A DNA stretch of 64,000 nt from Bacillota bacterium (GTDB lineage: Bacteria; Bacillota; Dehalobacteriia; UBA4068; UBA4997): positions 62,001 to 126,000 of the forward strand of contig JAETNY010000001.1 in the NCBI GenBank assembly GCA_021771915.1, read 5' to 3'. How positions within the stretch are numbered: position 1 is the stretch's first letter; every line of letters begins with the position of its first letter. The position numbers and the translations under genes are program-made. The notes beneath the pieces are model-generated. The model had not been told where the DNA came from, did no database searches, and worked only from the letters and a program-made list of their open reading frames with translations. Shown one piece after another: positions 41,528 to 51,219 of this stretch.

Positions 41528-42517
41528 TTAAAGGAGGGGTGGGGTGCAGGGGTTTTGCTGATAATGTTCCTGTACAAGCTTTAAAATTGCCGGCAGCTGA
41601 CTGGTTGGCGGCTGGCAGTCGCTTAAATCAAACCAATGAATACGCTCATCACGTCGCCACCAGGTAAGCTGACGTTTGGCAAAATGCCGGGTATCACGCT
41701 TAATCAGGCATGTAGTTTCCGCCAAAGTGGTTAGCCCCTGCCAATACCATACGGCTTGCCGGTAGCCCAGTCCCTGCAAGGGCTTGCAATCCGGCGGCAG
41801 ACCGGCGGCCAGCGCCTGGGCTGTTTCTTCTATTAAACCTGCAGCCAACATTAAATCCACGCGCTGATTAATACGCTGATAAAGTTCCTGGCGCTCCCGG
41901 TTTAAGCCCAGCAGCAGCACGTCATAGGCCGGCTCGGTTTTTTTGCCCTGTTCAGATATCGGGCGGCCGCTTAATTGCCATACTTCCAAGGCGCGTATCA
42001 GGCGTTTTTCATCATTGGGCGATATTCTGGCCGCGGCTGTGGGGTCAACCTCGGCCAGCCGTTGGTGCAGCGCAGCGGCTCCCTGCCGGCAGTATTCCGC
42101 ATGCAGCTGCTGGCGCAAAGTTTCGTCAGTTGGCGCGGCTTCATTTAAGCTGTAATTATCCGCCAGCGCCTGAATATAAAGCGCCGTGCCGCCCACCAGC
42201 AGCGGCAGCCGTCCGCGCGCCTGAATTTCCGCAATCAGCCGGGCGGCGTCCTGTTGAAAATCTGCCACGCTGTATGGCTCCTCCGGGTTGCGAATATCAA
42301 TTAAATGATGGGGGATAAGTTGACCGTTGGCGGCAATCATTTCAGCCGGGCGGATTTTGGCCGTGCCAATATCCAGCCAGCGATAAAACTGCATGGAATC
42401 GCCAGAGATAATCTCGGCATTAAGCCGGGCGGCCAATTCCACCGCCAGCGTGGTTTTTCCCACGGCAGTTGGCCCCAGCAGCACTGGCAATGGTGATTTT
42501 GATTGATATTTGTTCAT
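41528..42517 (-). CDS. miaA: tRNA dimethylallyltransferase
   Basis: Adds the isopentenyl group to A37 of tRNAs reading UNN codons. The 329-aa protein has LLGPTAVGKTTLAVELA near residue 13 (P-loop), SGDSMQFYRWLDIGTAK near 38 and GGTALYIQAL near 108, all family hallmarks. It starts 2 bp after the mutL stop with no SD, so it is probably translated by coupling. Confidence 0.96.
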   Translation of the reverse strand: MNKYQSKSPLPVLLGPTAVGKTTLAVELAARLNAEIISGDSMQFYRWLDIGTAKIRPAEMIAANGQLIPHHLIDIRNPEEPYSVADFQQDAARLIAEIQARGRLPLLVGGTALYIQALADNYSLNEAAPTDETLRQQLHAEYCRQGAAALHQRLAEVDPTAAARISPNDEKRLIRALEVWQLSGRPISEQGKKTEPAYDVLLLGLNRERQELYQRINQRVDLMLAAGLIEETAQALAAGLPPDCKPLQGLGYRQAVWYWQGLTTLAETTCLIKRDTRHFAKRQLTWWRRDERIHWFDLSDCQPPTSQLPAILKLVQEHYQQNPCTPPLL

Positions 42518-42519
42518 AA

Positions 42520-44607
42520 TTATAGGGCGCTGCGCATAAAGCGGCGGCGAATTTCCGCATCAGTCAGTTTGAAGAAAATCGGGCGGCCGTGGGGGCAGGT
42601 CTGGGGCTGTTCACATTCCGCCAGATTATGGAGCAGCCAGGAGATTTCCGGCCCGTTTAGGTGTTCATTGGCTTTTATAGCGCTTTTGCAGGCTTTGGTA
42701 AAAAGTTCCTGCTGACTCAGGCTGGCAATATCCAGAACCCTTTCATTGTTATCCAGCAGCAGTTCCAGAATATCCAGGAAAAAACCCTTGATATCGTTAT
42801 CATAGATGTTGGATTTGCGTTTATGCTGACTTTCCGCGCCGCGCACATACCAGAGCGGTATGGCCCTGATTACAAAAGTACTGCCGCCAAAATGCTCCAG
42901 CACAAAACCGCAGTCGGCCAGCCGGTTGATGTTGTTCAGCAGAAGTTCCGTTTGCAAATCGCCGATATCCACGCTGACGGGTGCCGCCAGCTGTGAACTT
43001 TCCCGGCAGTCCAGCATATAGGCCAGCGCAAATTCTTCATATAATATGCGCTCATGGGCAGCATGCTGGTCGATAATATACAAATCTTCGTTCAAAGTTG
43101 CAATGATGTAGGAGTTATTCAGTTGACCCAGCGGCTTCAATGCCATAAACAAATTGTCATCTGCGGCAAAAAGGCTGGGCTGCTCCGGCTGGGGTTCGTC
43201 CAGATAAGTTACGCCAAAATTCTCGGCCAGCCATTCGCCGTCGTCCCTTTTATAGTCTACCTTAGTGCCGGGAGCGCCGGCCATCAGGTTTTGGAACATT
43301 TTGGCGGCAAAATCCGGTTCGTCCTTTTGCTGATTGCCCAGCAAATTGGTCAACTCTGCATTGGACATTTTCTGCAAATCCGGCAGCGGTTCTGCCGGCT
43401 TGCCTGCCCGGGGCCGTAATTCCACATCGCCCAGCGAGATAGAGGGCTCGGCCGCCCGGTTCTGTTCATCATCAACTAATAAATCATTAGACATAAAATT
43501 CCTCACAAAATCTTCATTATACGGTTCAAATTTAGTTTGGTCAATATCGGACGGACTATGTGCCGCGTTGGGCATATTTTCCGGCGCGGTCTTAGGCAGC
43601 AGAGCCAGACGCACCGCCGGCAAAACGGCTTCTCGCACGGCGGCCAGCTGCTTAAAGCGTATTTCCGTTTTGGCCGGGTGAACATTGATATCAATGCTGG
43701 CCGTTGGCAGTTGTAAATTCAGAATAACCAGCGGATAACGCTTTTCTGGCAGCAGGCTTTGATATGCATCATCAATTATGGCGTTCAATTCGGGGCTTTT
43801 AATCAGACGGCCATTGACAAAAAAGTGATAATAACGCCGGGAAGAACGCGCGAAAGGCGGCATGGAGGCAAAACCGCTGACGCTGACCTCGCCGCAGGCA
43901 TGGTTAACCGCTTTAAGTTCAGCCAGAACCTGCGCTCCATAAACTGCCAAAACCGCTTTGGACGGACTGGCGGCGGTTTGCCCAGGCGCACCGGACGAAC
44001 GCAGAACCTGACGGCCATCAATTTGCAGGCTGAATGCAATATCCGGACGCGACAGTATAAAATCGCCCACCAGCCGGCTGATAGCGCCGGTTTCAGTGGC
44101 GTAGGATTTCAGAAATTTTTTACGCGCCGGGGTGTTGTAAAACAAATCACGCACGATAACCCGGGTTCCCTGTGCCAATGCCGCCTCCTGCGGCTGAGAA
44201 ACATCGCCGTCGGCGGCTTTAACCTGCCAGGCGCAATTTTCACCCTGGGCGCAGCTGCAAATTTCCACCCGGCTGACGGCGGCGATAGAGGGCAATGCCT
44301 CACCGCGAAAGCCAAGGGTGTGTACGCTATCTAAATCGGCGGCGCTGCTTAATTTGCTGGTTGCATGGCGGCCAAAAGCCAGCGGCAAATCCACCGGTAA
44401 AATTCCCCGGCCGTTGTCGATTACGCGGATTTCCGCAATCTGGCTTAATTCGTCGTCAGCCGTCAGCTGCACCTCAATCCGACTGGCGGCTGCGTCAATT
44501 GCGTTTTCCAGCAATTCCTTAACCACCGAAACCGGGCGTTCCACCACCTCGCCGGCGGCAATCTGGCTGGCGGTTAAGCTGTCCAGCTGTTTTATAACAC
44601 CTATCAT
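42520..44607 (-). CDS. mutL: DNA mismatch repair protein MutL
   Basis: A 695-aa GHKL ATPase: ELLENAIDAAASRIEV near residue 32, IDNGRGI near 60 and HTLGFRGEALPSI near 92. The C-terminal half carries DQHAAHERILYEE near 523, the metal-dependent endonuclease motif, and CPHGRPIFF near 673. Together these mark a nicking MutL, as expected where MutH is absent. The start overlaps the mutS stop (ATGA). Confidence 0.96.
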   Translation of the reverse strand: MIGVIKQLDSLTASQIAAGEVVERPVSVVKELLENAIDAAASRIEVQLTADDELSQIAEIRVIDNGRGILPVDLPLAFGRHATSKLSSAADLDSVHTLGFRGEALPSIAAVSRVEICSCAQGENCAWQVKAADGDVSQPQEAALAQGTRVIVRDLFYNTPARKKFLKSYATETGAISRLVGDFILSRPDIAFSLQIDGRQVLRSSGAPGQTAASPSKAVLAVYGAQVLAELKAVNHACGEVSVSGFASMPPFARSSRRYYHFFVNGRLIKSPELNAIIDDAYQSLLPEKRYPLVILNLQLPTASIDINVHPAKTEIRFKQLAAVREAVLPAVRLALLPKTAPENMPNAAHSPSDIDQTKFEPYNEDFVRNFMSNDLLVDDEQNRAAEPSISLGDVELRPRAGKPAEPLPDLQKMSNAELTNLLGNQQKDEPDFAAKMFQNLMAGAPGTKVDYKRDDGEWLAENFGVTYLDEPQPEQPSLFAADDNLFMALKPLGQLNNSYIIATLNEDLYIIDQHAAHERILYEEFALAYMLDCRESSQLAAPVSVDIGDLQTELLLNNINRLADCGFVLEHFGGSTFVIRAIPLWYVRGAESQHKRKSNIYDNDIKGFFLDILELLLDNNERVLDIASLSQQELFTKACKSAIKANEHLNGPEISWLLHNLAECEQPQTCPHGRPIFFKLTDAEIRRRFMRSAL

Positions 44608-47315
44608 TTATTATTTTCCTCCGTTTGCTGTAATTCCTGCTGCCATTTTTCGATGTAAAGCAAAGCCTCCACCGGCCGCAGATTAGCCAGCTGCAAATTC
44701 CTGATTTCCTGCAAAATCGGCGATGCTTTGGCGGTAGGTTGCGCCGACTGTGTTTGCCCGGTTGGCAGACTGCCGCAAATTTGCGGCCGTTTGGCGCCAT
44801 TGTTTTCCAGCTGCTGCAAAATGGTGTTGGCGCGCTCAATTACAGTCGGGGGCAGGCCGGCCAGTTTGGCTACATGCACGCCATAGCTTTTATCCGTGCC
44901 GCCGGGAACTATTTTGCGCAGAAAAACCACGTCATTGCCTTTGTCGCGTACCTGTACGGAATAGTTTTGTACCTGCGGATAATTATCAGCCAGTTCAATT
45001 AATTCATGATAATGGGTGGCAAAAAGGGTTTTGGGGGAATTTTCCGGTCGCAGCAGATATTCAGAAACAGCCCAGGCAATACTCAAACCGTCATAGGTGC
45101 TGGTGCCGCGGCCAATCTCATCAAGAATGACCAGGCTCTGACTGGTGGCGCTGCGCAGAATGTTGGAGGTTTCGCTCATTTCCACCATAAATGTGCTTTG
45201 GCCGGCTGTCAGGTCATCACTGGCGCCGACTCGGGTAAAGATACGGTCAATTCGGCCGATATGAGCGGCCTCAGCAGGAATATAACTGCCGCAGCGCGCC
45301 AGAATAACGGCCAGCGCAACCTGCCGCATGTAGGTGGATTTTCCGGCCATATTGGGGCCGGTAATCAGGGCAAAACGCTGTTTCTGGCCTTGCAGGCTGG
45401 TGTCGTTGGGAATATAATTTTCCCTGCCGATAGCCAACTCCACCATGGGGTGACGAGCGGCGTGTAGTTCCAGACAATCGCTGTCGTCCACGCGCGGCCG
45501 GGCATAGGCATTGTCCTCAGCCAATCTGGTCAGCCCTGCCAGACAATCCAGTATCGCCACGCATTTGGCGGTATGCTGAATACGCGCCGTCTGGTTAACA
45601 ATTTCCTGACGCAGGGCGGCAAAAAGCTGCTGCTCCAGCGCTTGCAGTCGTTCAGAGGCATTAAGGAGCTTGTCCTCCAAATCTTTTAACTCCGGCGTGA
45701 TAAAACGCTCGCAATTTACTAGCGTCTGGCGGCGGATATAATCTTCTGGCACCAAATCGGCGCTGGATTTGCGGATTTCAATATAATAACCAAACACTTT
45801 GTTATAGCAGATACGCAGAGTTTTAATACCGCTGCGCTCCTTTTCCCGTGCCTCCAGCGCCAAAATCATATCGGCGCCCTCAGTTTGCAGCCGGCGCAGT
45901 TCATCAATCTGAGCGTTACAGCCGGGTTTGATAATTTTATCCGGTTCTTTGTCCTTTTTGCCGGACGGTTTGGGCTCCGGCGTTTTTTCTGCCGCGCTAT
46001 GACCGGCGGTATTGTCGAAAAGCGTGGCTTCAATTTGAGCGCAAACATCGGCCAGGGTATCAAACTGCTGATACAGCTGGCAGAAAATATCTGCGGAAAA
46101 ATCAACCAGCAGCCTCTCCAGCTGCGGCAGCTGGGCAAAGGAATGTTTTAAAGCCAGAATATCCCGGGGCGTGGCGTTGCCATAAACCACGCGGCTAATA
46201 AGACGTTCCAAATCGGCAATATTTTTCAGGGCGGCGCGCATGGCCTCATGCTGCATGGGGTGCGTTAGCAGTTCCTCAATGCCGTCCAGCCGCATGTTGA
46301 CCATGGCGCTGTTTAACAGTGGTTTCTCCAGCCAGCGCTTAAGAAGGCGAGAACCCAGCGCAGTCTGGCATTTATCGCAGACAGCATAAAGAGAGCCGGC
46401 CTTTTTGCCCGTTCGGGCAGATGACGTAAGTTCCAGATTGCGCCGAGTGTTAGCATCAAGTATGACATAGCTGTCGATATTTTGTACCTGCAATTTGTTG
46501 ATATAGGCCAAATCACGCTTTTGGGTCAGCTGACAAAAATAGAGCAGCGCCGCGGCGGCCTGCGCCGCGCCCGGCAGGTCGGCCAGACCCAACGCTTGCA
46601 GAGATGGCAGTTTGAAATGCGTTAAAAGCAGGCTTTCCGCATTTTGACGCACAAAAATCTCATCTTTGGCGGCAGAAATAACCACGCTGCTGTGTAAATT
46701 CCAGGCGTGGGCGGCAAAATAGGGCTCGTTCAGCAGAGTTTTGGGCAGTATACATTCGCGCGGTTCAATCGCCGCCAGTTCGTCGCCAATCCGTCCCAGG
46801 GCGTTTTCACCCTCTGCCTGCGCCGCGTAAAAATCCCCGGTGGAAATATCCGCCCAGGCCAGACCATAACCCTGTGCTAGTGGAAAAACCGCCGCCAGAT
46901 AATTGGCTCCGTCTTCCTTGAGCAGGCTGCTGTCCACCAGCGTGCCGGGGGTAATTACGCGAATAACCTCCCGGCGCACCAGACCTTTGGCGAGTTTTGG
47001 GTCTTCTGTCTGCTCGCAGATAGCAACCTTAAATCCCTGCTCAATCAGTTTGGCAATGTAAACGTCGGCGGCATGATAAGGCACGCCGCACATGGGCAGA
47101 GCGTTTTCACTGCCGCTACGCGTGTTGCGGGAAGTTAAGGTAATATTAAGCGCCTTGGAGGCCACAAGCGCATCGTCGCCAAACATTTCATAAAAATCGC
47201 CCATGCGGTAAAACAGCAGGCAATCCTGATAATCCTTTTTAATTTCCGCATATTGCGCCTGCATCGGCGTGGGTGCGGCGGTTTTTTGAGTTTCCTTATT
47301 ATTAATTTCTTTCAA
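44604..47315 (-). CDS. mutS: DNA mismatch repair protein MutS
   Basis: A 903-aa mismatch sensor. The N-terminal FYRMGDFYEMFGDDA near residues 34-48 includes the Phe-x-Glu mismatch-binding motif; the ATPase has GPNMAGKSTYMRQ near 652 (Walker A), SLVILDEIGRGTSTYDG near 728 (Walker B) and FATHYHEL near 760. A Lys/Pro/Glu-rich insert lies near residue 435-455. Starts at TTG 47315 with GGGAGA upstream. First gene of the mutS-mutL-miaA-hfq-lnt-ynbB run. Confidence 0.97.
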   Translation of the reverse strand: MKEINNKETQKTAAPTPMQAQYAEIKKDYQDCLLFYRMGDFYEMFGDDALVASKALNITLTSRNTRSGSENALPMCGVPYHAADVYIAKLIEQGFKVAICEQTEDPKLAKGLVRREVIRVITPGTLVDSSLLKEDGANYLAAVFPLAQGYGLAWADISTGDFYAAQAEGENALGRIGDELAAIEPRECILPKTLLNEPYFAAHAWNLHSSVVISAAKDEIFVRQNAESLLLTHFKLPSLQALGLADLPGAAQAAAALLYFCQLTQKRDLAYINKLQVQNIDSYVILDANTRRNLELTSSARTGKKAGSLYAVCDKCQTALGSRLLKRWLEKPLLNSAMVNMRLDGIEELLTHPMQHEAMRAALKNIADLERLISRVVYGNATPRDILALKHSFAQLPQLERLLVDFSADIFCQLYQQFDTLADVCAQIEATLFDNTAGHSAAEKTPEPKPSGKKDKEPDKIIKPGCNAQIDELRRLQTEGADMILALEAREKERSGIKTLRICYNKVFGYYIEIRKSSADLVPEDYIRRQTLVNCERFITPELKDLEDKLLNASERLQALEQQLFAALRQEIVNQTARIQHTAKCVAILDCLAGLTRLAEDNAYARPRVDDSDCLELHAARHPMVELAIGRENYIPNDTSLQGQKQRFALITGPNMAGKSTYMRQVALAVILARCGSYIPAEAAHIGRIDRIFTRVGASDDLTAGQSTFMVEMSETSNILRSATSQSLVILDEIGRGTSTYDGLSIAWAVSEYLLRPENSPKTLFATHYHELIELADNYPQVQNYSVQVRDKGNDVVFLRKIVPGGTDKSYGVHVAKLAGLPPTVIERANTILQQLENNGAKRPQICGSLPTGQTQSAQPTAKASPILQEIRNLQLANLRPVEALLYIEKWQQELQQTEENNK

Positions 47316-47344
47316 ATTTTTCTCCCAAATATTATAAAAATAGA

Positions 47345-47373
47345 TTGAGTTTTTTCATCTAAAAAGCTATAAT
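47345..47373 (+). promoter_or_regulatory. promoter of ttcA
   Basis: TTGAGT and TATAAT with a 17-bp spacer, 64 bp before the ttcA start, in the gap shared with divergent mutS. Confidence 0.6.
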
Positions 47374-47437
47374 TAATATTTAATTCAACAATTTAATTAA
47401 ATATCCTGCCTTAAAAACAGGGAAAGAGGTGCGTTTA

Positions 47438-48205
47438 TTGAGTGCAGCCGAAAAGAAAATTATGAAGTATTTCCGTCGGGCGGTGATTGATTATGATTTA
47501 TTGGGCAGTCCGGAGGGCGTTATGGTGGGGCTTTCCGGCGGTAAGGACAGCCTGACGCTGCTTTGCATGCTTAAGCTGTTTCTGCGTTGCTCCAAGTATA
47601 AGTATCCGCTGGCGGCCGGTTATGTTGATTTGGGTTTTGGCGCGGATATTGAGCCGCTGCAAAATTTCTGCCGCCAGCTGGAGGTGCCGCTGTTTGTGGA
47701 AAAAACGGCTATTAGTCAGATTGTTTTTGAATATCGGCAGGAGCAAAATCCCTGCTCACTTTGCGCCAACATGCGTCGGGGTGCGCTGAACACGCTGGCC
47801 GTGCGCGAGGGCTTTAATAAGGTGGCGCTGGGTCATCATTTGGACGATGTGGCGGAAACGGTGCTGTTAAATATGTGCTTTAATGCGCGCGTTGATTGCT
47901 TTAAGCCGAAAACCTGGCTTTCCGGCCGCCAGATTACGGTTATCCGACCACTGGTTTATGTGGACGAGCGCACTATCGCCACCTATGCGCGGCAGCAGGA
48001 ACTGCCGGTTATCAACAGCTGTTGCCCGGCCAACGGTCGCACCAAGCGTCAGGATATGAAAGAAGCCCTGCAAAGTATACAGGGCTTTGCACCGATTGCC
48101 AAGAGCCGCATATTGGCGGCGCTGCAAAATCTGGAGGGCAACGAGTGGCATACGCAGCTGCGTCAACGGCCGAATACCAACGCCATGCCGGGTGCGGAAG
48201 AATAA
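47438..48205 (+). CDS. ttcA: TtcA/TilS-family tRNA sulfur-transfer PP-loop ATPase
   Basis: A 255-aa N-type ATP pyrophosphatase. VGLSGGKDSLTLL near residue 30 is the PP-loop; NPCSLCANMRRGAL near 104 gives a CxxC, and GHHLDDVAETVLLNM near 129 and RPLVYV near 168 follow TtcA, which makes 2-thiocytidine at position 32. A third Cys of the TtcA Fe-S site may be in NSCCPANGRTKRQDMK near 187. Start TTG 47438 with AGAGGTG at a spacing of 6. The stop is directly adjacent to the stop of rqcH on the opposite strand. Confidence 0.85.
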   Translation: MSAAEKKIMKYFRRAVIDYDLLGSPEGVMVGLSGGKDSLTLLCMLKLFLRCSKYKYPLAAGYVDLGFGADIEPLQNFCRQLEVPLFVEKTAISQIVFEYRQEQNPCSLCANMRRGALNTLAVREGFNKVALGHHLDDVAETVLLNMCFNARVDCFKPKTWLSGRQITVIRPLVYVDERTIATYARQQELPVINSCCPANGRTKRQDMKEALQSIQGFAPIAKSRILAALQNLEGNEWHTQLRQRPNTNAMPGAEE

Positions 48206-49987
48206 TCAGTCTTCCGTATCCTCGCAGGGTGTAAGTTCCCGGGGCTGTACATAAAGTGTTTGCTGTTCAAAATAAATCACCATGCCCGGCCGGGCGCCGT
48301 TGGGCTTTTTAACATTATGCACTTCTGTGTAGTCCACCGGTACCTTGTCCGCCTGCCGGGCCTGACTGTGATAAGCGGCCAGCGCAGCGGCCTCTCTCAA
48401 GGCGGTTTCTGTAAAATCCCGGCCGGCCTCTCGCTTTAAGATAACATGACTGCCGGGGATTTTCTGGGTATGCAGCCAAATATCATCGGGCGCGGCCATT
48501 TTGGTGGACAGACGGTCATTCTGACGATTATTGCGCCCCAAAAGCAGCGTAAAGCCATCGGAGGTCTGATAGCGGCGCGGCGGCAGACTGCCGGCGTTCA
48601 GTTTATTTTGTTTCTGGTTGGTTGGGTGGCGTTTCTGATAGCCGGCGGTTTGCATTTCCTGACTGACGGCCTGCAAATCTGTTAAATCCTCTGCTTCGGC
48701 CAGCGCGGCCTGCAAGCTTTGTACATAATCATACTCGGCGCGGTTTAATTCCAGCTGCCGGGTAATTTGTTTTTCGGCGTTTTTGGCCTTGTTATAGCGG
48801 TGAAAATAGCGTTTGGCGTTTTCAGCGGCGGAAAGTTCCGGCCGCAGTTTGATACACGTCAGCTGTTCCGGGTCATAAAAGCTGGGCAGTTCCACCTGTT
48901 TTTGGCCGGGCTGCACCAGATGCAGATAAGCCGTCAGCAGCTCGCCGGCGTTTTTGTATTGCTCGGCATTGCCGGCCGCCTGTAAATCAGCTGTTTGCAG
49001 TTTAATCTTTTTATGCAGGCGTTGTTCTTCTTTGTTTAACAGTTTAGCCAGCTGGTGCTGTTCGGCGTTAAAACTTTGCTGCAAAAGGCGGCTTTGATAA
49101 AAGCAGTCCAGTGCGCTGCTGAAATCCGTAAACTCCTGTTGTTCGATATTACTTTCGACGGCTAAGAGCGGCAGGGGATAAAAGCCCAGATAAGCGGCCG
49201 GACGGGAATTTGTCTGACGTAGCAGCACCGGCTGGAAGCGCCCCTCGGCCAGAATTTGCCGCATTTTTTGCAGCTGCTGGTCAAGGCGGTTAATTTCATA
49301 TTCTCCCAGCTGCTCGCAGTTATTCAATTCCTGCAAACCGGCGCGGCAGCATATTTCAGCGGCCAGCTGGCTGGAGAGTCCGGCCATGGTGCTTTGCAGC
49401 AGACGCGCCGGCGGCAGACTCAAATTGCCGTTTAAGAGCAGTTCCGCCAGCTTTTCCGGCTCCAGCCGTTGCCAGTCCGGACGCTCGCTGGCTGGCGGCG
49501 CCAGATAGGTTACGCCGGGCAGAACCTCACGATGCCGGGAAACATTATGTGAATAGCGCCGAGCCGCGTCAATAATCTGGCCGCTGGGCGTATCCAACAG
49601 CAGCAGGTTGCTGTGTTTACCCATAATTTCCAGCACCAGTGTGCGCGCGGTTGGCGTACCGATTTCATCATGTGCGGCAAAATCCAGTCGCACAATGCGC
49701 TCGCCCGGGGTCTGCTGCAATTTGAGCAGACGGGCGTTTTCCAGATGTTTACGCAGTACCATGCAGAAAAGCGGCGGTTTGGCCGGGTTTTCTGCGTTGA
49801 ACTGGGTTGTTTGCAGGCGGCCGTCCTGGGGGTTGGCGCAGAGCAGCAGCCGGTGCTGTTTGCCCTCGCCATAAAGACGCAGCAGCACGGTATACTTGTC
49901 GGGCTGATAGATTTTGGTCAGCTTGGCGCCGATTAACGTCTGGCAGTCTTTAACAGCGGCGGCCAGACAGATATTATCAAAAGGCAT
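48206..49987 (-). CDS. rqcH: RqcH (NFACT/Rqc2-homologue) ribosome quality control protein
   Basis: Binds stalled 50S subunits and adds C-terminal alanine tails to nascent chains. The 593-aa protein has the NFACT-N domain (FCMVLRKHLENARLL near residue 76), a long coiled coil (about 250-430) and the C-terminal NFACT-R domain with DDIWLHTQKIPGSHVILK near 500. At the position of the Asp-Arg pair used for tRNA handling, this protein reads GERIVRLDF, with Glu for Asp. GGAGG lies 12 bases before the ATG. Older annotation calls this family fibronectin-binding. Confidence 0.92.
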   Translation of the reverse strand: MPFDNICLAAAVKDCQTLIGAKLTKIYQPDKYTVLLRLYGEGKQHRLLLCANPQDGRLQTTQFNAENPAKPPLFCMVLRKHLENARLLKLQQTPGERIVRLDFAAHDEIGTPTARTLVLEIMGKHSNLLLLDTPSGQIIDAARRYSHNVSRHREVLPGVTYLAPPASERPDWQRLEPEKLAELLLNGNLSLPPARLLQSTMAGLSSQLAAEICCRAGLQELNNCEQLGEYEINRLDQQLQKMRQILAEGRFQPVLLRQTNSRPAAYLGFYPLPLLAVESNIEQQEFTDFSSALDCFYQSRLLQQSFNAEQHQLAKLLNKEEQRLHKKIKLQTADLQAAGNAEQYKNAGELLTAYLHLVQPGQKQVELPSFYDPEQLTCIKLRPELSAAENAKRYFHRYNKAKNAEKQITRQLELNRAEYDYVQSLQAALAEAEDLTDLQAVSQEMQTAGYQKRHPTNQKQNKLNAGSLPPRRYQTSDGFTLLLGRNNRQNDRLSTKMAAPDDIWLHTQKIPGSHVILKREAGRDFTETALREAAALAAYHSQARQADKVPVDYTEVHNVKKPNGARPGMVIYFEQQTLYVQPRELTPCEDTED

Positions 49988-50053
49988 TGCTTGGAATATC
50001 CTCCTTGGTTATACTTGCTTATAATGGCTTAAAAAGTTATTTTATAATTATAT

Positions 50054-50082
50054 ATAATAACTCTTTTGGCGCTTAATTACAA
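50054..50082 (-). promoter_or_regulatory. promoter of rqcH
   Basis: On the minus strand TTGTAA and TATTAT with a 17-bp spacer, 67 bp before the rqcH start. The rest of the 49988-50189 gap is AT-rich without further clear signals. Confidence 0.55.
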
Positions 50083-50189
50083 GTTTATTGCTGAAAAATT
50101 AATTTTATTACATATTAAGCAGGATTTAGCGGAAAATATATAGAATATTTAGAAATCATTTAATCACTTTAACCAGGGGGTCGGGGGAT

Positions 50190-51089
50190 TTGCTTAAAAG
50201 TATGACCAGCTTTGGCCGCGGCGTGGCTGTTGGGGTTAATTACAAGCTGACTGTGGAGTTAAAATCAGTTAACAACCGCTATTTGGAGGTGGTTGCGCAT
50301 ATCCCCAGACTGCTGCTGTTTTTGGATCCTCTGATTAAAACGCAGGTGGCGCAGGCGGCGGCGCGCGGCAAGGTTGATGTTTTTGTGCAGCTGGAAAACA
50401 TCGGCGAGCAAACGCCGAAACTGCGTGTGGATAAGGCGTTGGCGGCGGCTTATTTGCAGGCGGCCAAAGAGTTGGCGGCTTCTCTGAAAATGCCGCTTAA
50501 TGTTAAGTTGACGATGCGTAATCTGGTGGCGATGCCGGGGCTGATTACGCTGGCGCCGGCCGAGGAGGCCACGGAAGCTCAACAGGCGGAGTTGACGGAG
50601 GTTTTAAGCCGGGCGTTGTCTGAGGCGCTTGTGGCTTTTGTGTCGATGCGCGAGTTGGAGGGCGGCCGTTTGCAGGTTGATTTGTTGACGCGCGCCAAAC
50701 AGGTGAGCGGCATGGTGGCGAATATTGAACAGCTGGCGGAGCAGGTTGTTGCGGATTATCAAAACAAGTTGTTGGCGCGGATTGGGGAACTTTTGCCGGC
50801 CAATATAGCTTTAGATGAGGCGCGCCTGGTCAATGAGGTGGCTTATTTTGCTGACCGTGCCTGTATTAATGAAGAACTGGTGCGTTTGAAAAGTCATCTT
50901 TTGCAGTTGGAGGAGTTGCTGCAAAAAGAGGAACCGGTTGGGCGCAAGCTTGATTTTCTGTTGCAGGAAATCAACCGGGAGGTTAACACCATCGGCTCCA
51001 AGGCCAATTATCTGGCGATTAATCAGCTGGTTATTGAGGCTAAAAGCGAGTTGGAGAAAATTCGTGAACAGGTGCAAAATCTGGAATAA
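50190..51089 (+). CDS. yicC: YicC-family endoribonuclease
   Basis: A 299-aa protein. The N-terminal LKSMTSFGRGV, ELKSVNNRYLEV near residue 24, and the C-terminal EPVGRKLDFLLQEINREVNTIGSKAN near 250-275 are diagnostic of YicC. YicC proteins cleave or promote decay of RNA in enteric bacteria and Bacillus. Start TTG 50190 gives the usual M-x-KSMT/SFGRG beginning; AGGGGG lies 9 bases upstream. Confidence 0.92.
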   Translation: MLKSMTSFGRGVAVGVNYKLTVELKSVNNRYLEVVAHIPRLLLFLDPLIKTQVAQAAARGKVDVFVQLENIGEQTPKLRVDKALAAAYLQAAKELAASLKMPLNVKLTMRNLVAMPGLITLAPAEEATEAQQAELTEVLSRALSEALVAFVSMRELEGGRLQVDLLTRAKQVSGMVANIEQLAEQVVADYQNKLLARIGELLPANIALDEARLVNEVAYFADRACINEELVRLKSHLLQLEELLQKEEPVGRKLDFLLQEINREVNTIGSKANYLAINQLVIEAKSELEKIREQVQNLE

Positions 51090-51156
51090 TATAAAGAACC
51101 GTTTTATATATCAGAAAAATTGGGGTATAATTTGAGAAGTAATTATCTTGTGCCTA

Positions 51157-51165
51157 TGATATAAT
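51157..51165 (+). promoter_or_regulatory. extended -10 promoter of mihF
   Basis: TGATATAAT, 55 bp before the mihF ATG, in an AT-rich gap. A second TATAAT lies at 51126-51131. No strong -35. Confidence 0.5.
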
Positions 51166-51219
51166 TTTTCTGTTATATATTTATATAAAATGCCTTAAAT
51201 TAAGAAAGGTTGTTAGTTT

